This document shows positions 26,547 through 35,008 of a stretch of 64,000 nucleotides of DNA, in pieces (position 1 is the first letter of the stretch; every line of letters begins with the position of its first letter). Below the pieces are notes generated by a model. It was not told where the DNA came from, searched no databases, and saw nothing but the letters and a program-made list of their open reading frames with translations. The translations under genes were made by a program, and so were the position numbers. Origin of the DNA: Herpetosiphon geysericola (GTDB lineage Bacteria; Chloroflexota; Chloroflexia; Chloroflexales; Herpetosiphonaceae); the NCBI RefSeq assembly GCF_001306135.1, contig NZ_LGKP01000046.1:1-64000 (forward strand), in the 5' to 3' direction.

Positions 26547-27431
26547 ATGACAACCCAGCGCATCTTAGTCGTTGGCGCTGAAGCAGAGCCGAAAACCGCA
26601 TTTATTCAGTCGATTTGTGACACGTGGAGCAGTCACGAGCTTGATGGAGCAAACATCCAGAGTAGCCAAAGCAGCGTACTCATGGATATAGGCCATTTGG
26701 ACTATGCCGAACAACCTTCGGTATGGTATGGAATTCCTGCGAGTGCTAGCCCAATCATCCATGAGTTTGCCCAAACCATCAACGGCTGTATTCTATTAAT
26801 TGATCCAATCACTGATAATGCGGCAATGCTCGATCTTGCCGATCAGCTTCAGCAGTTGGTTACTGGGCCAATTATTTTGCTGCTAACCCAGCAAGCAGCC
26901 GTATCCGACCATCTTCGCGCCGCCTTAAATCGTTCAAACCATTACATAGTAGACAGTTACATCATGCATAAACCAGAATCAATCCAACGAATCATGACCG
27001 CCTTAGGTGGCACATTACCCACCAGCAGCTCGGTGCAAAAAGAATATATTACTGCTACCTTTGATCAAGCCAGCCAAGTGCAGCTGCTGTTTGAGCAACT
27101 CGCCCAAAATACCAATCACGACATTATTGGCACAGCCTTAATCGACACCAACGGCGAACTGCTGGTTTCAACCTTGCCAGCCAAGATTAGCCCTGAACAA
27201 TTGGCAGCGATTAGCGGGCCATGGTTACGCATCGCCGATAAAGTTGCCCATAGCGCAGCTTTAGGCCAAACCGAAGAAAGCATTATTCGTACTGCTGAAG
27301 GCTTGTGTATTATTCGCCCAGTACATAGCCATATTTTGATTACGTTGCTCCAGCCACACGCCAACCTCGGCCTTTTTTGGCTGAATGTTGCTGATATGGA
27401 GCGCCCATTGATGGAGCTATTAGCAGCCTAA
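26547..27431 (+). CDS. Degenerate small-GTPase-like domain fused to a roadblock/LC7 domain
   Basis: This 294-residue protein combines two domains usually on separate proteins. Residues about 5-170 follow the pattern of the MglA/SRPRB-like small GTPases next to roadblock proteins: a P-loop position GAEAEPKT (residues 10-17, with Pro15 replacing the second glycine), then SVLMDIGHLDY and VWYGIPASASPI where a GTPase has FGTPGQERF, and a strand ILLIDPI. Residues about 178-294 resemble a roadblock/LC7 domain (LIDTNGELLVS, with a buried terminal helix). GTPase motifs are degraded, so nucleotide hydrolysis is doubtful. The start at ATG 26547 is 10 bases behind AAGGAG. Likely role: polarity or gliding regulation by analogy with MglA/MglB (inference). 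Confidence 0.65.
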   Translation: MTTQRILVVGAEAEPKTAFIQSICDTWSSHELDGANIQSSQSSVLMDIGHLDYAEQPSVWYGIPASASPIIHEFAQTINGCILLIDPITDNAAMLDLADQLQQLVTGPIILLLTQQAAVSDHLRAALNRSNHYIVDSYIMHKPESIQRIMTALGGTLPTSSSVQKEYITATFDQASQVQLLFEQLAQNTNHDIIGTALIDTNGELLVSTLPAKISPEQLAAISGPWLRIADKVAHSAALGQTEESIIRTAEGLCIIRPVHSHILITLLQPHANLGLFWLNVADMERPLMELLAA

Positions 27432-27446
27432 TGAACGCACAATCGA

Positions 27447-27484
27447 GGCATCCCGCTAGGTGCTAGCGGGATGCCGTTTTTTTT
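27447..27484. terminator. Strong terminator between the roadblock gene and the second nuclease gene
   Basis: A perfect 13-bp stem, GGCATCCCGCTAG (27447-27459) with CTAGCGGGATGCC (27463-27475), is followed by eight T residues. The flanking genes converge. Confidence 0.92.
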
Positions 27485-27486
27485 AG

Positions 27487-28638
27487 CTATTTGGTAACGT
27501 AGGGCAAGAAGATTTGCACTTGGGGAATTGCCACGGTTGCAGTTGATGAAGGCGTGGCACTGGCGCTAACAATCGGGGTTATGCTTGGCGTAGCGCTTGC
27601 CAACGGCGTTGGGGTAAAAGTAAAGCTTGGCGGCCCGCTATCAGTTGGGCTAGCGGTGACGCTCACTGCTGGCGTAACAGTGCGGGTTACGGTTGCCGAG
27701 ACTGTTGCTGGCGTGACAGCTTGGGTTTCCGTCATGCTTGGCGTAGCAGTCCGTGTTGCGCTTGGGGTTGCCGTGGCCGTGCGGGTTGCGGTTGGGCTAA
27801 CCGTGCCTGGCGTGACCGTTACCGCTGGCGAGCCATCAACTTGGGCCTCAACAAAATTTTGAATTGCTGTTGGCACATTCGAGAGAAAGTCAAAGCCAGT
27901 CATGCTTTCAATATAATCGATGCTGACCCGATATTGCTCCCAAGGATTGCTGCGAATGCCTTGGTTATTGGGCATCCAAATGCCAATCACCCGAGTATTG
28001 GCGGCGACGCGATTCGCATCATCATTCCCCACAGGCAGGATAACAATCACCTTCCAGGTGAAGGCGGGAATGTTCACCCGACCACTGGCAATTGTGCCTT
28101 TTGTGCCATAGCCACCAGTCATAATGTAGAGTTCGTTGCCAGCCCGCGCCCATGTGCGGCACATATTTTCCAAATTGGCCCATGGGCCTTGGTTATTGTC
28201 TGGTGCTTGGGGAATCATATTCGACATGATGAAGGTTTGATCGTTGGCAGCCCGCGAGACGGTGCGGTCGCCTGAGGGAATCATATGGCCACGGTCATAG
28301 CCGCTGCCGCTATAATCGCCTGGCTGGACTCGATACCAACCACTTGGCAGGCTTGAATCGGCCACAAAATCGCCGCGCGAGGTGCTACCAAGATCTTGTA
28401 CTTCCAAGTGCCAACTAACCCAAGCTGGAATGCCAGCATCGCGTTGGTAGGCCATGGCATATTGGGTGCGTTCGATTAAATAATTATCTGGTACCAATGG
28501 ATCGCTGACCGCATTGCTTGGGTTGCCCAGCGTGAGGTGCAAACTATCGTTGGGAGCCGCTTGGGTGGTTGGTTGACGCAGGCCCAGCGCCAACAGTCCT
28601 AAAATGAGTAGACCAAAAAGCCGACGCAGACCAGTCAT
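27487..28638 (-). CDS. Secreted NUC-family endonuclease with Thr/Pro/Ser-rich tail
   Basis: A 383-residue paralogue of the nuclease at 211-1623. A signal peptide (about 1-27) precedes the NUC domain (about 40-265) with the conserved YDRGHM catalytic motif, PSGDRT and SNMIPQAPDNNQGPW. In place of the lamin-tail domain it has a 110-residue low-complexity Thr/Ala/Ser/Pro/Val tail and ends in QIFLPYVTK, an ending shared with other exported proteins here. The start at 28638 was chosen because AAAGGA lies 9 bases upstream; a TTG at 28659 precedes that site. Expected activity: metal-dependent cleavage of DNA and RNA outside the cell. Confidence 0.88.
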   Translation of the reverse strand: MTGLRRLFGLLILGLLALGLRQPTTQAAPNDSLHLTLGNPSNAVSDPLVPDNYLIERTQYAMAYQRDAGIPAWVSWHLEVQDLGSTSRGDFVADSSLPSGWYRVQPGDYSGSGYDRGHMIPSGDRTVSRAANDQTFIMSNMIPQAPDNNQGPWANLENMCRTWARAGNELYIMTGGYGTKGTIASGRVNIPAFTWKVIVILPVGNDDANRVAANTRVIGIWMPNNQGIRSNPWEQYRVSIDYIESMTGFDFLSNVPTAIQNFVEAQVDGSPAVTVTPGTVSPTATRTATATPSATRTATPSMTETQAVTPATVSATVTRTVTPAVSVTASPTDSGPPSFTFTPTPLASATPSITPIVSASATPSSTATVAIPQVQIFLPYVTK

Positions 28639-29037
28639 GACAGCAATGTCCTTTCGCAATGAAAGTATGATGAATAGCTTGCATACTGTACCATAGCTGT
28701 CTAGGCATAAATCAGCTGTATATAACCACTAAAATCCTGCCTAGCGCTGGCCTCACCTGTATGGGGGATAGAGGGCTACAACAAAGCTGTTATATGATCA
28801 TACTTGCAATTTTAGAAATTAGCTGTATCGTTACAGAAGTGAAGTAAGACACATGCTTTGCAAAAACGAGCGCTTTCTGGAGCAGCTCGTTTTTTGCAAT
28901 CTACAGATGCAAACAACGCGGCAATGAAGCTGGCGAGGCAGGCGTAGCGCTCGTCAGCTTTGTTGTATGCCCAAAATTCCCAGCATGGGCTTACGAATCA
29001 CGGCAAAATCCTGTTGGAATCTATGAGGAGTCAGCAT
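28639..29037 (+). other. Intergenic region with two hairpins upstream of the MFS gene (399 bp)
   Basis: The left part (28639-28857) holds the minus-strand nuclease promoter region, with nothing coding. Hairpin 1 pairs TTGCAAAAACGAGC (28858-28871) with GCTCGTTTTTTGCAA (28885-28899), with one extra T. Hairpin 2 pairs AAGCTGGCGAG (28927-28937) with CTCGTCAGCTT (28950-28960). Both precede the MFS start, and hairpin 1 carries T residues on its 3' arm, so an attenuator or separate small transcript is possible. Confidence 0.45.
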
Positions 29038-30228
29038 ATGGGCAGCCGTTTGGCGCTCTGGCGGTCGAATGCACGGCCCGGGGTTCGGGGTAGTTTATAT
29101 TATTTATGTTTTTGGTCAAGCGTTGGCATGTATGTGCCGTTTATCAATGTGTACTTTACCAACCTTGGCTTAAGTGGCCAACAAATTGCCATGTTTGGGG
29201 CGATTAGCCCGTTGGCGGTGCTGTTGTTTAATCCCTTGGTGGGCGCAACGGCTGATCGGCGGGGCTGGCATGTGCAATTATTGCTCAGTATGTTGACGTT
29301 CACTGCCTTGAGTCAAATTGCCTTGGCATTTCCAACCAGCTTCTTTACAATCTTGCCAGTGATGGTTATGTTGGCGGTGGCTCGTGGCCCAATCGCGCCC
29401 TTGGCCGATAGTATGATCGCAGGCATGGCGGTGCGCCATCAGCTGGCGTATGGCAAACTGCGGCTCTGGGGGTCGGTTGGCTACGCCGTAACCTCATTAT
29501 TGGGCGGCATTTGGTGGGCCAAAACTGGCTATCCAACCATGTTTATTTTGACTGGGTGTATGACAGGCTTGGTTGCGATTGTTGCCAATAGCCTTGATCA
29601 CACTCCAGAATTGCGCAAAACAACGGTCAAGCCAGCCAAAGCACCACGCGATGCAGCCTTTATCGCGATTGTAATTATCACAGGCTTGGTCGGCGCAGCC
29701 TTCAGCATGGTTTCGATGTTCGATGGCAACTTGATTCAAAAACTCAGCGGTGGCAGCACGATGATGCTTGGTATTTTGCCCTGTGTGATTGCCAGCACCG
29801 AAGTGCCAGTCATGTTGAAGGCTGATCGGGTGATTGCGCGCTTTGGGACGGCCAAAACCCTCGCCATTGCCACCTTGATTCTTGGGCTGGGCTTTATTGG
29901 CAGCGGCATGGTCAGCGAAGCTTGGATGTTGATTCCAATTGGCATGTTTCGGGCTTGTGGCTTTGGCTTGTATTCAGTCGCAATTATTCGCCTGATTACC
30001 GAGCGAATTCCAACCAACTTGCTAGCCACCGCCCAAGGCCTGATTAGCGCCATCGGTGGCGGCTTATCACCGTTGTTGGCAACCCAAGCTGGCGGCTATA
30101 TGTTCGATGTTTCAGGGCCACAATTGGTCTTTATTGTTGCTGGCATGTGCATTGGTTTGGCAACCTTGGTGGTTGGGCTGGGCCTCAAATTGAATTGGTT
30201 CAAGCCAGCCGCCCCAATCAACGCCTAA
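29038..30228 (+). CDS. MFS transporter (MFS_1-like / LacY-NupG branch)
   Basis: A 396-residue, twelve-helix major facilitator. The segment FINVYFTNLGLSGQQIAMFG near the first helices, the loop GATADRRGWH between helices 2 and 3, and RLWGSVGYAV near residue 140 are typical of the MFS_1-like group (nucleoside, phenylpropionate or sugar symporters). The start at ATG 29038 has GAGGAG upstream. It stands alone, flanked by a structured leader and a terminator. Substrate unknown. Confidence 0.8.
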   Translation: MGSRLALWRSNARPGVRGSLYYLCFWSSVGMYVPFINVYFTNLGLSGQQIAMFGAISPLAVLLFNPLVGATADRRGWHVQLLLSMLTFTALSQIALAFPTSFFTILPVMVMLAVARGPIAPLADSMIAGMAVRHQLAYGKLRLWGSVGYAVTSLLGGIWWAKTGYPTMFILTGCMTGLVAIVANSLDHTPELRKTTVKPAKAPRDAAFIAIVIITGLVGAAFSMVSMFDGNLIQKLSGGSTMMLGILPCVIASTEVPVMLKADRVIARFGTAKTLAIATLILGLGFIGSGMVSEAWMLIPIGMFRACGFGLYSVAIIRLITERIPTNLLATAQGLISAIGGGLSPLLATQAGGYMFDVSGPQLVFIVAGMCIGLATLVVGLGLKLNWFKPAAPINA

Positions 30229-30246
30229 TTGGCCTTTTCGGCGGTG

Positions 30247-30280
30247 CAGCATCACTCTCCAGTGGTGCTGTTTTTATTTT
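30247..30280 (+). terminator. Rho-independent terminator after MFS gene
   Basis: CAGCATCACT (30247-30256) pairs with AGTGGTGCTG (30261-30270), one T-G pair, 4-base loop, followed by a T-rich tract. Confidence 0.85.
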
Positions 30281-30288
30281 AGCCCAAC

Positions 30289-30317
30289 TTGACAACAACG
30301 ACAGCATTGCGTAGAGT
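30289..30317 (+). promoter_or_regulatory. Sigma-70-type promoter of the expansin gene
   Basis: TTGACA at 30289-30294 and TAGAGT at 30312-30317 are separated by 17 bp. The predicted start of transcription leaves a leader of roughly 28 bases before ATG 30352. Confidence 0.6.
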
Positions 30318-30351
30318 GACAACTATTAATTATTAGTTAAAGGTAATTCGG

Positions 30352-31173
30352 ATGCTCACTAGAACCATGCTTCGTTGGCTATTGTTCGCAAGTTTGTTAA
30401 TCGTTGGGCTTGGGAGTTATGCTTGGCAACAGCAGAGTTTTGCCCAAAGCCCAACCACCATCACCAACCCATGGGCGCTGCGCCAAGGCCAAGCCACCTA
30501 TTACACCGCCACTGGTTTGGGCAATTGTAGTATTCCCTTAGGACCAAATGATGTTTTATTCGGTGCTATGAACAACCCCGATTATGCCATAGCCGATTAT
30601 TGTGGCGCGTTCGTTAAAATCACTGGTCCCTTGGGATCGGTCACAGTTCAAATTACCGACCGCTGCCCTGAATGCCAAACTGGGCATATCGACCTTAGCC
30701 CGCAAGCGTTCGACCGAATTGCGCGGCGGGTCGATGGAATTGTGCCAATCACTTGGCAATTGATCAGCAATCCAGCCACCACAGGCAAGGTTGGCTATCA
30801 TTTTAAAGATGGCAGCAACCAATGGTGGACAGCGGTGCAGCCCCGGAATCATCGCAATGCAATTGCCAAATTTGAGTATCGTATGGGCCAAGCACCGTAT
30901 AAAGTGGCACCACGCTTTATTTTCAATTATTTTATTGCCGAAACTGGCATGGGTGCTGGCCCCTACAGCTTTCGCACCACCGATGTCTATGGCAATGTGA
31001 TTGTTGATGAGAATATTGTGCTTGGCGATGATGTAACCAGACCTGGATTGCAACAATTCCCCTATGTTGCGCCTCCAGGCTCAGCAACCCCGACCCCAAG
31101 CCCAACGCCGCGCCCAACCGTGCCACCAGAAAGCCTCACCGAACACGTTTGGCTGCCGTATACGCGGAAATAA
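30352..31173 (+). CDS. Secreted bacterial expansin (EXLX-type), DPBB plus CBM63-like domains
   Basis: A 273-residue protein. A signal peptide (about 1-33) precedes a double-psi beta-barrel domain (about 42-140) with GQATYYTA, VQITDRCPE and HIDLSPQAFDRI, then a beta-sandwich (about 145-235) with NQWWTAVQPRNH (Trp158 and Trp159) and KFEYRMG. These match the layout and key residues of bacterial expansins such as BsEXLX1, including the conserved Asp of ITD and of DLS; the Tyr found after ITD-x in BsEXLX1 is Cys here. The C-terminus is a Pro/Thr linker ending in VWLPYTRK. Expansins loosen cellulose or peptidoglycan without hydrolysis. Confidence 0.85.
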   Translation: MLTRTMLRWLLFASLLIVGLGSYAWQQQSFAQSPTTITNPWALRQGQATYYTATGLGNCSIPLGPNDVLFGAMNNPDYAIADYCGAFVKITGPLGSVTVQITDRCPECQTGHIDLSPQAFDRIARRVDGIVPITWQLISNPATTGKVGYHFKDGSNQWWTAVQPRNHRNAIAKFEYRMGQAPYKVAPRFIFNYFIAETGMGAGPYSFRTTDVYGNVIVDENIVLGDDVTRPGLQQFPYVAPPGSATPTPSPTPRPTVPPESLTEHVWLPYTRK

Positions 31174-31184
31174 ACTAAAACACC

Positions 31185-31212
31185 AAGGCCCAGCGCGATT
31201 GCACTGGGCCTT
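31185..31212. terminator. Hairpin between expansin and glnA 3' ends
   Basis: AAGGCCCAG (31185-31193) pairs with CTGGGCCTT (31204-31212). It lies between convergent genes and may terminate both; T-tracts are weak. Confidence 0.6.
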
Positions 31213-31234
31213 GACTGTAGCTCGCTCCAGAAAT

Positions 31235-32656
31235 TTAGAACTTGCTCCAGAGGTATTGGTTGGTCACTTCGTGGTGGAATTGAACTTCCGAGCGCTTGAT
31301 CAAGGTGCCCAAGCGATGTGGACAGCGATCAGCTGAGGCCGTCTTCAGTTCAGCGTACTTAGCTTGAATTTCTTCGCCCAAGACCGAAGCGATAATTTCG
31401 CTCGATTGAAAAGCGTCGATTGCATCGTAAATGTTATCGGGCAATACGTTTGCACCCTTGCGAACTGACAAATCGGCCTTTGGCCCTTCTAAGCCGACCT
31501 TCAAAAGCGCGTAAATTGCCATGTATGGGTTGGCATCGGGAGCAATCGAGCGCACTTCAATCCGCGCTGAACGAGCGTTGCCTAATGGAATCCGCACCAT
31601 CGAACCACGGTCAATTGCCGAAGCCTTGATTTGGTTTGGCGCTTCGTAGTGTGGGTCGAGGCGGCGATAGGAATTGACGCTGGCGTTCAACAACAAACAC
31701 AGATCCAAGCCACTGGTCAAAATGCGGTCGACATAGTTCCAGCCATATTCTGACAAGCCTTCTTCGCCATTGGCATCGTAGAACAAGTTGGTATCGCCCT
31801 TGGCCAATGACATGTTGGTGTGCATCCCGCTGCCGTTGACCCCAGTTACGGGCTTGGGCAAGAAGCTGGCGGTCAAATCGAGTTTGTAGGCCAATTGGCG
31901 ACAAATCAATTTATACAGCAACACTTGGTCGGCTGCGACCGAGGCTTCGGTGTAGGAATAGTTCATTTCGAACTGTGAAGGCGCAACTTCTGGGTGATCT
32001 TTTTCATTTTCAAAGCCCATTGCGCGTTGTGCTTCAGCAGCAGCATCAATGAACAAGCGCAGCGGATCGCCAGGCAATGAGTTGTAGTAGCCACCAGTGC
32101 TGACCAAATCGAAATGGCCGGTATCGCGGTAGTGTTGCTCGGCGTTGCGGCCCTTGAACAAGAAGCCTTCAATTTCGTTGGCAACATTACAAACAATGCC
32201 TTCTTTGGCCAACAATTCAGCGGTGTAAGCTTGCAAGCGGGCGCGGAAGTCGGCTGCATAGACTGAGCCATCGCGTTCGAGCACTTGACCAAACACCAAC
32301 ACTTTACCAGGCCCAAAGATATCGGATGGCAACCAGTAGAATGCACCCCAATCGATGCCCAAGCGCAAGTCGGATTCTGATTGTTGCGAGAAACCACGGA
32401 TTGAAGAGCCATCAAAGGTCAAGTTATCAGCTGATTTCAACAAGAATTTTTTGTCGTAATCGAGCATGTGCAAGCGGCCTTCAAGGTCGGTGAAACAAAC
32501 GGTCACAGCCTTGATGCGGCGTTCGTCGTTCAAATAGCGCATGCGCTCTTCTTGCAACTTGTCCAATGAGGTGCGGGCAACCCGTTGAGCTTTGGCAGCG
32601 AGGTTCAGTTCTTCCAACTCTTCGTAGGGAATTTCGAGAAAGTCGCGAAGTGTCAT
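31235..32656 (-). CDS. glnA: Glutamine synthetase (type I)
   Basis: A 473-residue GS I protein. The N-terminal beta-grasp has FTDLEGRLHMLD and DGSSIRGF. The catalytic domain has the metal-site Glu of EIEGFL, APSQFEMNYSY, the ammonia/glutamate loop GVNGSGMHTNMSL and ARSARIEVRSIAPDANPYMA. NIYDAI near residue 417 aligns with the NLYDLP adenylylation loop, so a modifiable Tyr is present. Role: ATP-dependent amidation of glutamate, the main ammonia-assimilation step. AAAGGA lies 9 bases before the ATG, and a TATAAT on the minus strand about 125 bases upstream is a promoter candidate. Confidence 0.9.
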   Translation of the reverse strand: MTLRDFLEIPYEELEELNLAAKAQRVARTSLDKLQEERMRYLNDERRIKAVTVCFTDLEGRLHMLDYDKKFLLKSADNLTFDGSSIRGFSQQSESDLRLGIDWGAFYWLPSDIFGPGKVLVFGQVLERDGSVYAADFRARLQAYTAELLAKEGIVCNVANEIEGFLFKGRNAEQHYRDTGHFDLVSTGGYYNSLPGDPLRLFIDAAAEAQRAMGFENEKDHPEVAPSQFEMNYSYTEASVAADQVLLYKLICRQLAYKLDLTASFLPKPVTGVNGSGMHTNMSLAKGDTNLFYDANGEEGLSEYGWNYVDRILTSGLDLCLLLNASVNSYRRLDPHYEAPNQIKASAIDRGSMVRIPLGNARSARIEVRSIAPDANPYMAIYALLKVGLEGPKADLSVRKGANVLPDNIYDAIDAFQSSEIIASVLGEEIQAKYAELKTASADRCPHRLGTLIKRSEVQFHHEVTNQYLWSKF

Positions 32657-32780
32657 GGTGTGTCATCCTTTGTTACTAACAAAGCCATACTCGGTGTCCC
32701 GCGAGCATGAAGGCTTCGTAGTGGGTTTGGAACATTCAGGGATATGGCCAAGGAACGCGCGATCCATTCAACTAGGTCGC

Positions 32781-32786
32781 ATTATA
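32781..32786 (-). promoter_or_regulatory. -10 box of glnA
   Basis: The plus-strand ATTATA reads TATAAT on the minus strand. A recognisable -35 was not found at optimal distance. The long leader (about 120 bases) could hold nitrogen control sites, but none was identified. Confidence 0.4.
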
Positions 32787-32932
32787 CGCAATCCCATCAC
32801 ACCAGAACTTGTGTAATCTATCCAAAGTTTAAATTGCGCTATTTGTACAAGTTGCACAAAAGCTTTGCCGATTGCTTGCCGCTAGAGGCCGCATGGCGGG
32901 TTGTATTCGAAAGAGTGATTGTAGCAATTTGC

Positions 32933-34828
32933 CTAATCAATGGCCTCGACCGAGCATGGAAAAATAATGGTAAAAATCGAGCCTTGGCCAAACACGCTTT
33001 CAACCTGAATCGTGCCATTCAATAGCTCAATAAAATGGCGACATAACGCCAAGCCCAAGCCCGTACCGCCATAACGCCGGGTCGTCGAGGCATCGCCCTG
33101 AGTAAATGGCTCAAACAAACCCAATATTTGCTCGTTGGTCATGCCAATTCCAGTATCGCTCACCCGACATTGCACATGCTGGCTGGCTGGGTCAAAACTC
33201 ATACTTAGATTGATGCTGCCATGGTTGGTAAATTTCGCGGCGTTGCTCAAAAGATTAAGCAAAATCTGGCGCAGCATGGCACGATCAGTATGAATTAATG
33301 GCAGCTGTTTGTTTGGTTCAAAAGCAAGGCTGTTGGCGTTTTTGTGGGCCATTGGGCTGATCGTGGCAATTAATTCATTGCCCAATCCATTCAAATCAAA
33401 GGTTTCGGCAGCAATTTGATATTTGCCAGCCTCAACTTTGGCCAGATCAAGCACATCATTAACTAAGGTGAGCAATTGATGGCCTGCTTCGTTAATTTGG
33501 CCAATATCATGGTGAAAATCCGCAAGCATGCTGGGATCGCTAAAATCGGTGTCATCCATCAGCAATTCGCTATAGCCAATAATCGCATTCAGCGGCGTGC
33601 GCAGCTCGTGGCTCATATTGGCCAAAAATGTGCTTTTGGCGCGATTGGCGGCTTCAGCAGCATCGCGGGCATGGCGCAAAGCTTCTTCTGCTTGTTTGCG
33701 CGCAGTTATTTCTTGAATTGTGCCCTCAGCATAGAGCACAGTCCCATCATCTGCATACACCAAGCGCGAGGTTTCGCTAATCCAGATCCGTTCGCCATTC
33801 GCAGGCCGATACACTTCCGACTCAATTTCATCATACGAGCCATTGGTTTGCAGCAGCTCGCGCAAATACTCCACGCGCTCAGGATCAACATACATCGTGT
33901 TGAGATCGGCCACATAATCGACCAATTCATGTTCGTTGGCAAAGCCTGCTAAGCGCACGAGAGCAGGGTTGGCTCGCAACACTCGGCCATCAAGGGTTAT
34001 GCGAAAAATCCCAATTTTGGTTGTTTCAAAGATCGTGCGATAATCGCGCTCGGCCATACGCAGCGCATCGGTTAATTCATGATGCTCAGTTATATCCTGC
34101 AACGAGCCATAGATTTTGATTGGCTGGCCAAATTCTAGCTCGACGCGCCCAGTAAAACGGCCCCAAAATGAACGCCCACGAAACGTGCGCATTTCAAGGC
34201 TCAGATCAAATGAACCACGCTGCTCGATCATCTGACGAAAAATTGACTCTAACTGAACAAGCGTGGCATTGGTATGAAAAAAATTCTGATTCTCGATCGT
34301 CGGCGTGTATTCAAGCGGCGATGTATCTAAAATTCGATACATTTCGCGCGTCCAATAAACTTGATTGGTGCGCAGGTCGATCTCCCAGCCCCCAACATGG
34401 GCGGTTTGCTCAGTTTGCAGCATCAAGCGTTCAAGCCGATTGCTCTCGGTAATATCGCGCACCAACCACACTTGGCGCGGGCCATGTGCCGCCAAGGTGC
34501 ATTCCAAAAGGCAGCTTTGGCGTTGACGATTAACAATAAAGCCTTGAATTGTTTGGCCTAAGCTTGAGGCTGAGGCAGTTGCATATAATTGGCGCATGCT
34601 GGCAGCTTCCGTTGGATACAACAACTCAAACCATTGCTCAGCAGTGGTAATTTCAGCGTTGCTATAGCCAATCATCGCCGTAACTGCTTGATTGAAAAAA
34701 ACCTGAGAACCTTGAAACCAGACCAAACCAACCGGAAATTGCTCAAGCGTCACATCTTTACGGCGGGTCGCTTTGATCAAACGGCGTTGCCAGGCGCTGG
34801 TTAGCGGCCATTTCAGTTTCTGAGGCAT
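32933..34828 (-). CDS. Cytoplasmic PAS-domain sensor histidine kinase
   Basis: A 631-residue kinase with no transmembrane helix. Three PAS/PAC units lie at about 28-130, 135-260 and 265-385 (PAC tail ITARKQAEEALRHARDA). The dimerisation domain holds SHELRTPLN with phospho-acceptor His407. The ATPase domain (about 510-625) has an N box LLNLLSNAAKFTNHG, G1 VSDTGIGM and G2 GGTGLGLAL. No receiver domain is fused and no response regulator is adjacent, so it is an orphan. PAS domains suggest sensing of small ligands, redox state or light; the ligand is unknown. Confidence 0.88.
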   Translation of the reverse strand: MPQKLKWPLTSAWQRRLIKATRRKDVTLEQFPVGLVWFQGSQVFFNQAVTAMIGYSNAEITTAEQWFELLYPTEAASMRQLYATASASSLGQTIQGFIVNRQRQSCLLECTLAAHGPRQVWLVRDITESNRLERLMLQTEQTAHVGGWEIDLRTNQVYWTREMYRILDTSPLEYTPTIENQNFFHTNATLVQLESIFRQMIEQRGSFDLSLEMRTFRGRSFWGRFTGRVELEFGQPIKIYGSLQDITEHHELTDALRMAERDYRTIFETTKIGIFRITLDGRVLRANPALVRLAGFANEHELVDYVADLNTMYVDPERVEYLRELLQTNGSYDEIESEVYRPANGERIWISETSRLVYADDGTVLYAEGTIQEITARKQAEEALRHARDAAEAANRAKSTFLANMSHELRTPLNAIIGYSELLMDDTDFSDPSMLADFHHDIGQINEAGHQLLTLVNDVLDLAKVEAGKYQIAAETFDLNGLGNELIATISPMAHKNANSLAFEPNKQLPLIHTDRAMLRQILLNLLSNAAKFTNHGSINLSMSFDPASQHVQCRVSDTGIGMTNEQILGLFEPFTQGDASTTRRYGGTGLGLALCRHFIELLNGTIQVESVFGQGSIFTIIFPCSVEAID

Positions 34829-34962
34829 AGAGTATCGTCCTCACAACACAAGTTTCAAGCCTTCGGTCCAAGCCCTATTGTAGTATGAGAAGCCTTACGA
34901 TCCAAGTGGGTTAAGCAGGTTTATCCTTTATGACGCACTGCACAGCAGCAAGCAACGACCAT

Positions 34963-34971
34963 GCTATAATG
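34963..34971 (+). promoter_or_regulatory. Extended -10 promoter of the PhaR-like gene
   Basis: The TGCTATAAT extended -10 lies 37 bases upstream of the GTG start. The same nine-base pattern recurs before the response-regulator gene (60941-60949) and, slightly changed, at 16-23. Confidence 0.55.
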
Positions 34972-35008
34972 AGTTTCCCGCAGCACAATTCAGATCGCAG
35001 GAGGCGTT

